Shown here in pieces: positions 7,777-11,574 of a DNA stretch of 11,574 nt. Numbering within the stretch: the first letter of the stretch is position 1; every line of letters begins with the position of its first letter. Origin of the DNA: JBHEKP01 sp041859375 (GTDB taxonomy: Bacteria > Hydrogenedentota > Hydrogenedentia > Hydrogenedentales > CAITNO01); the NCBI GenBank assembly GCA_041859375.1, contig JBHEKP010000384.1:1-11574 (forward strand), given 5' to 3'. A program made the translations under genes and the position numbers. The notes under the pieces were generated by a model. That model was given only the letters and a program-made list of their open reading frames with translations, had not been told where the DNA came from and did no database searches.

Positions 7777-10700
7777 ATGGATTTAAGGGAAGTGGAGCGG
7801 CTGCGGGGAATTAAAAGTTTCCCGTCCCTGGTGAAGTATCTGCGGGACGAGCTGGGCTGGCCCGTGGAATCGGAGGACTTCGAGGAGCTCACCTACGACT
7901 ACGAGCCTGAGGAGCTCGGACTGGACGCGAAAACCGCCGTCAAGGTCCACTCCATCAAGCAGCTCCGCCCGCTTGTCAACGGGCAGCCCTTCGGCATTTT
8001 TTTCATCAGTTTCGCGCCCAAGCGGCTTCCCGTGGTGGTGCTGCGCCGCATCCTGGGGGCGCTGGCGCTGAAAAAAAGGACGGCGGCGGATCACGCGCAC
8101 CAGGCGGCCTGGCGCATGCATGATCTGCTCTTCATCTCCTCCCACGGCGAGGATCAGGACAGGGCCATCACCTTCGCCCATTTCCGCGAGGACGAATGCC
8201 AGCCCGGCGACGCGCCCACCCTGCGGGTGCTCTGCTGGGACGGAGACGACACGGTCCTCCACCTTGGGCACGCCCACGAAACACTGCGTCGGAAACTGCA
8301 ATGGCCGGCGGGGGGGGGCGACCCGGATGCATGGCGGCGGAACTGGTCGGATGCCTTCACCACAGGCCACCGGGAGGTCATCACCACCTCCAGGGCGCTG
8401 GCCCTGCGCCTGGCCATTCTCGCCCGGGGCATCCGAAGGCGGGTGAACGCGGTGCTGGCCGTCGAGTCGGACAAGGGGCCCGTCCGCAGGCTTCATGCGG
8501 CCTTCAGGGAGGCGCTCATACACGATCTGGGCGGGGACGACTTCGCCGACACCTACGCGCAGACCGTTGCCTACGGCCTGCTCACGGCGCGCGTCTCCCG
8601 GCCCGCCGGGCTGGTGGCGGACAACCTGGTGGACATGGTCCCCGTAAGCAACCCCTTCCTCCATGAAATGCTCCAGGCATTCCTCCATATCGGCGGTAAA
8701 AAGCAAAAGGGCGGCGCGGCCCTGAATTTCGACGAGCTCGGCGTGACCGAGGTGGTCGAGACGCTGCGCCACGCCAACATGGAGGCGGTGCTGCGCGATT
8801 TCGGCGACAGGAACCCGCTGGAAGATCCCGTCATCCATTTTTACGAGCTGTTCCTCCGGGAGTACGACGCCGGAAAGCGGATGCAACGCGGTGTTTTCTA
8901 CACGCCCAAGCCGGTGGTGTCCTTCATTGTGAGGAGCGTTCACGAGCTGCTCCGGCGCGAGTTCGGGCTGGAGGACGGGCTGGCCGACACCACCACCTGG
9001 GGCGAAATGGTAAAACGCCATCCCGGCATGGCGCTCCCCATGGCAGGACAGGCGAAACCGGGCTCCGCCGATCCGGCGGAGGCGCCCGTCAGCCCCGACA
9101 CGCCCTTTGTGCAGATTCTCGACCCCGCCACCGGCACGGGCACCTTCCTGGTCGAGGTTGTGCAGGTCATCCATGAAACCATGACGCGCAAATGGGAGCG
9201 CATGGGCCGGCTGCCGCTCACCGAAATCCCCGACCTGTGGAACGAATACGTCCCAAAACACCTCCTCCCCCGCCTCCACGGCTACGAGCTCATGATGGCG
9301 CCCTACGCCATCGCCCACATGAAACTCTCCCTGAAACTCCAGGAAACCGGCTACCGGTTTGGTGACAACGGGCGGGTGCGCGTCTTCCTCACCAACGCCC
9401 TGGAGCCGCCCCAGGATTTCTCCGGCCGTCTTGCCTTCGACGTGCCCGCCCTCGCCCATGAGGCCGCCGCCGTGAACGCGATCAAGCGCGGCCGGCAGTT
9501 CACCGTGGTCATCGGAAATCCGCCCTATGCCGGCGAGTCCTCCAACAAGGGGGACTGGATCACCGGACTCATGCGCGGAACGGACACCGAAACACGGCGG
9601 GCCGTGGAAAACTATTTCGCCGTTGACGCCGCCGCCCTCGGCGAGGCCAACCCCAAATGGCTCAACGACGACTATGTGAAGTTCATGCGCCTGGCGCATT
9701 CGCGGATTGAACTTTGCGGCTGCGGCATCCTTGCCTTCATCACCAACCACGGCTACCTGGACAATCCCACCTTTCGCGGCATGCGCGAAAGCCTGATGGG
9801 CACCTTTGATCTGCTTCACCTGCTTGATTTGCACGGCAACCTCAAGAAAAGGGAGCAGGCCCCGGACGGATCAAGGGATGAAAATGTCTTTGACATCGAG
9901 CAGGGCGTGGCCGTCGGCCTTTTCCTGCGGCGCGGGGAAAAACGCGCGCCGGGGGACGCCCCGCGGGTCTTTCAGGCCGATCTTCGCGGATTGCGGGACG
10001 GGAAATACGCGACACTGAAGGATGCCGGTCTGGATGGTATTCCCTGGGCGCCCCTCGCCCCGCAGGCGCCCTTCCGCCTGTTCATCCCCTATGCCGCAAA
10101 CGACGCCGACGCCTACAACACATGGCCCTCCGTCCGGGACATATTTCCCGTCAACTCCGTGGGCATCGTCACCGCCCGCGACGCCCTCGCCATCCACTGG
10201 TCGCGCGGCGATCTCCGTCAAACCCTGGACACCTTCAGCACCCTTGACACCGAAGCCGCACGCGAATTGTATGAACTGGGGAAAGACGCCCAGGATTGGA
10301 AAGTGGAATGGGCGCAAAAAGATGTCAGAGCTCATCTCAATGAATTTGAAAAATATGCTCGCCCCATCACCTACAGACCGTTTGACACCCGCTGGACCTT
10401 TTTCACCGGAACCTCCAGGGGCTTCCTGTGCAGGCCGAGGGGTGAGGTCATGCGCCACATGATCGCGGGGGAGAATATGGGACTCTGTTTGACCCGTTCT
10501 GTTGAAATAAAAAGGGGATGGGAGCATGTGTTCTGTACGAACAATATGATTCAGCACCATACGGTCTCATTAAAGGAAGTTAACTATCTTTTCCCTCTCT
10601 ATTTACTAACCAATGAACATATTGAAGGCGGTGATTTGGAAGATCGTGCTGTCCGGGAGGAATTTGGCCAGTACGGCAACGGAAACCGGGCAAATTTAAG

Positions 10701-11301
10701 CCATGAATATATTTTACAGGTTTCCCAGCGGATACAAAGCGTATTTGCAACATCGGTATCCTCTAATTCCAGTGCGTTTTTCACGCCGGAGGAGGTGTTC
10801 CATTATCTCTATGCGGTGCTCCACTCCCCGGAGTACCGGGCGCGTTACGCGGCGCAGCTCCGGCTGGATTTCGCGCGGGTGCCGTTGCCGGGAAGCGCGG
10901 CGTTGTTTCATGACTTGTGCGGTCCGGGCAGGGAGTTGACGAATCTGCACCTGTTGCGGGAGGTGCCTGAGTCGGGGGTGGTTTTCCCCGTGTGCGGCGG
11001 CGGCGTGGTGGAGAAGCCGCGCCATGACGCGGCGCTGGAGCGGGTTTACATCAACAAGACGCAGTATTTCGGGGGGATATCCGAATCGGTGTGGAATTTC
11101 CATATTGGCGGGTACCAGGTGTGCGAAAAGTGGCTGAAGGACCGGAAGGGCCGGGTGCTTTCCGGGGAGGAGACGGAGCATTACCGGCGCATTGCGGCGG
11201 CTATCAGCGGGACGATCCGCGTCATGGGGGAAATTGACGGGATGATAACGCGGCACGGCGGCTGGCCCGCCGCCTTCGCCCCGGCGGCGGGGGAGGGTTG
11301 A
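7777..11301 (+). CDS. Type ISP-like N6-adenine DNA methyltransferase with C-terminal specificity domain
   Basis: Predicted modification and target-recognition subunit that methylates adenine N6 at its site to protect host DNA, and probably directs the helicase-nuclease encoded just upstream. Residues 1 to about 350 form an N-terminal region with no domain I can name; it contains FGIFFISF and LRRILGAL and no clear PD-(D/E)XK triad. Then come DPVIHFYELFLREYD, motif X GVFYTPKPVV (372-381), the SAM-binding motif I DPATGTGTF (449-457), HGYELMMAPYAIAHMKLSL and the catalytic NPPY (581-584), all in the order of gamma-class methylases of the Type ISP group. The C-terminus has RVYINKTQYF (1089-1098) and FHIGGYQVCEKWLKDRKGR, hallmarks of the Type ISP specificity domain. 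At 1174 residues it lacks the nuclease and helicase of single-chain ISP enzymes (about 1,500-1,600 aa). The Shine-Dalgarno is weak (AGGG, 7766-7769), consistent with coupling to the gene before it. Residues 909-1008 are encoded by unusually AT-rich DNA. Confidence 0.92.
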   Translation: MDLREVERLRGIKSFPSLVKYLRDELGWPVESEDFEELTYDYEPEELGLDAKTAVKVHSIKQLRPLVNGQPFGIFFISFAPKRLPVVVLRRILGALALKKRTAADHAHQAAWRMHDLLFISSHGEDQDRAITFAHFREDECQPGDAPTLRVLCWDGDDTVLHLGHAHETLRRKLQWPAGGGDPDAWRRNWSDAFTTGHREVITTSRALALRLAILARGIRRRVNAVLAVESDKGPVRRLHAAFREALIHDLGGDDFADTYAQTVAYGLLTARVSRPAGLVADNLVDMVPVSNPFLHEMLQAFLHIGGKKQKGGAALNFDELGVTEVVETLRHANMEAVLRDFGDRNPLEDPVIHFYELFLREYDAGKRMQRGVFYTPKPVVSFIVRSVHELLRREFGLEDGLADTTTWGEMVKRHPGMALPMAGQAKPGSADPAEAPVSPDTPFVQILDPATGTGTFLVEVVQVIHETMTRKWERMGRLPLTEIPDLWNEYVPKHLLPRLHGYELMMAPYAIAHMKLSLKLQETGYRFGDNGRVRVFLTNALEPPQDFSGRLAFDVPALAHEAAAVNAIKRGRQFTVVIGNPPYAGESSNKGDWITGLMRGTDTETRRAVENYFAVDAAALGEANPKWLNDDYVKFMRLAHSRIELCGCGILAFITNHGYLDNPTFRGMRESLMGTFDLLHLLDLHGNLKKREQAPDGSRDENVFDIEQGVAVGLFLRRGEKRAPGDAPRVFQADLRGLRDGKYATLKDAGLDGIPWAPLAPQAPFRLFIPYAANDADAYNTWPSVRDIFPVNSVGIVTARDALAIHWSRGDLRQTLDTFSTLDTEAARELYELGKDAQDWKVEWAQKDVRAHLNEFEKYARPITYRPFDTRWTFFTGTSRGFLCRPRGEVMRHMIAGENMGLCLTRSVEIKRGWEHVFCTNNMIQHHTVSLKEVNYLFPLYLLTNEHIEGGDLEDRAVREEFGQYGNGNRANLSHEYILQVSQRIQSVFATSVSSNSSAFFTPEEVFHYLYAVLHSPEYRARYAAQLRLDFARVPLPGSAALFHDLCGPGRELTNLHLLREVPESGVVFPVCGGGVVEKPRHDAALERVYINKTQYFGGISESVWNFHIGGYQVCEKWLKDRKGRVLSGEETEHYRRIAAAISGTIRVMGEIDGMITRHGGWPAAFAPAAGEG
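8310..8318 (+). repeat. Nine-G homopolymer in the methyltransferase gene
   Basis: Nine consecutive G encode the end of Ala plus Gly-Gly-Gly near residues 178-181, ahead of all methylase motifs. Gain or loss of one G would frameshift and silence the enzyme, so this is a possible phase-variation tract. Against it: the window has other G runs in coding DNA (8 G at 1468-1475 in folP, 7 G at 6082-6088 in the helicase gene), so long G runs are not specific to this gene. Confidence 0.5.
11266..11291. repeat. GC-rich hairpin over the last codons of the methyltransferase gene
   Basis: CCCGCCGCC (11266-11274) and GGCGGCGGG (11283-11291) are perfect 9-bp complements around an 8-base loop, ending 8 bases before the TGA. 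No T-run follows. It may slow or end transcription, or simply reflect Pro/Ala/Gly codons in a GC-rich gene. Confidence 0.4.
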
Positions 11302-11349
11302 CGACAATGCCGGCAGCCTAGCCCCAAAAACAAAAAGCTGCGGATATAG

Positions 11350-11373
11350 GGTGTGTGGCCTGAACCACCCACC
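11350..11373. terminator. Possible terminator hairpin between convergent genes
   Basis: GGTGTGTGG (11350-11358) pairs with CCACCCACC (11365-11373) at 8 of 9 positions around the loop CCTGAA. It lies in the 168-bp gap between the convergent methyltransferase gene and the - strand gene, where a two-way terminator is expected. No T-run follows on the + strand. On the - strand a TTTTTGTTTTT stretch (11326-11336) comes about 13 bases after the stem, further than usual. Proposed from position and structure only. Confidence 0.35.
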
Positions 11374-11423
11374 ACGCGGCATGGAGCCGAGTTTCATCCG
11401 CCGTCAAGGAAAATATACACCGG

Positions 11424-11441
11424 CTTTTGGGGTCCGTCAAA
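11424..11441 (+). repeat. Right copy of the imperfect direct repeat flanking the defence genes
   Basis: Reads CTTTTGGGGTCCGTCAAA and matches 4580-4597 at 15 of 18 positions in the same orientation. It lies in the gap between the methyltransferase gene and the convergent - strand gene. Whether it marks a cassette boundary is uncertain. Confidence 0.25.
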
Positions 11442-11469
11442 CCCTCCGGGGGCTTTGGCTTGAAGGGGG

Positions 11470-11574
11470 TCAGTCGAAGTAGGTGTAGTTGAAACTGCCG
11501 TCGTAGTCGGCGTTGAGGCCGGCCTCCACCGAGACGGTGGACTGCGGGGGGACGGCGGTGAGGTCAAGGGGGTT
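11470..11574 (-). CDS. Unidentified protein, C-terminal 34 residues (partial)
   Basis: On the - strand a frame is open from the window edge (11574) to a TGA at 11472-11470, reading inward and convergent with the methyltransferase gene. The visible end includes STVSVEAG and closes with DYDGSFNYTYFD. The alternation of polar and aromatic residues suggests beta strands, as in many secreted or surface proteins, but 34 residues are too few to name a family. Codon third positions are mostly G or C, like the housekeeping genes and unlike the AT-rich parts of the defence cassette, which supports its being real coding DNA and part of the native chromosome. Confidence 0.5.
   Translation of the reverse strand, partial: NPLDLTAVPPQSTVSVEAGLNADYDGSFNYTYFD

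Noticed and set aside
7783..9834. 683-codon open frame on the - strand opposite the methyltransferase gene
   Set aside because: Same reason: it is antisense to a gene with clear methylase motifs, and the product has no recognisable features.
4627..11301. DISARM or BREX system
   Set aside because: DISARM needs DrmB (DUF1998) and usually separate PLD and SNF2 genes; BREX needs PglZ and BrxC. None is present, and the methylase C-terminus is of Type ISP kind.
4627..11301. A classical Type ISP gene broken in two by a frameshift or sequencing error
   Set aside because: The first protein ends after its own C-terminal region, the second has a full N-terminal region with its own ATG, and the nuclease is PLD-like rather than Mrr-like. 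The split is a real gene arrangement.
11437..11455. AAACCCTCCGGGGGCTTT as a terminator between the convergent genes
   Set aside because: Pairing needs a mismatch and a G-U pair for a stem of about 7 positions, and no T-run follows. It is weaker than the hairpin at 11350-11373.
1..11574. CRISPR arrays, tRNA or rRNA genes, transposases or integrases
   Set aside because: No spaced direct repeats, no tRNA-like cloverleaf ends, and no recombinase motifs were seen on either strand.

Overview
The window comes from a high-GC, probably Gram-negative bacterium whose lineage I cannot fix from sequence alone. The left block (1-4306) is a housekeeping cluster on the + strand: ftsH (3' part only), folP, glmM and pdxJ. 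The order ftsH-folP-glmM is a known conserved arrangement (E. coli has it), and pdxJ close behind glmM is seen in several Gram-negative lineages. An uncultivated lineage is plausible, but this is a guess. The genes are tightly packed (49, 6 and 27 bp apart) and look co-transcribed. They cover membrane proteolysis, folate synthesis, the amino-sugar precursor of the cell wall, and vitamin B6 synthesis.

A 320-bp non-coding gap (4307-4626) follows, with a strong hairpin at 4371-4395. Base composition drops visibly across this gap, from very GC-rich housekeeping genes to a more mixed composition. Next come two + strand genes separated by 9 bp that form one restriction-modification-like defence unit. 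The first (4627-7767, 1046 aa) joins a phospholipase-D-type nuclease domain to a SNF2/RapA-like superfamily 2 translocase. The second (7777-11301, 1174 aa) is a gamma-class N6-adenine DNA methyltransferase with the C-terminal specificity region of Type ISP restriction enzymes. Together they carry nuclease, translocase, methylase and target recognition, the parts that a Type ISP enzyme such as LlaGI or LlaBIII holds in one chain. Here the chain is split in two and the nuclease is of PLD type instead of the Mrr-like PD-(D/E)XK type. This pair is the most interesting content of the window.

The right end (11302-11574) holds a short gap with hairpins, then the last 34 codons of an unidentified gene on the - strand, convergent with the methyltransferase gene. 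The defence unit therefore appears to be just two genes, placed between a housekeeping operon and an unrelated gene. No tRNA, rRNA, CRISPR array, transposase or integrase was seen.
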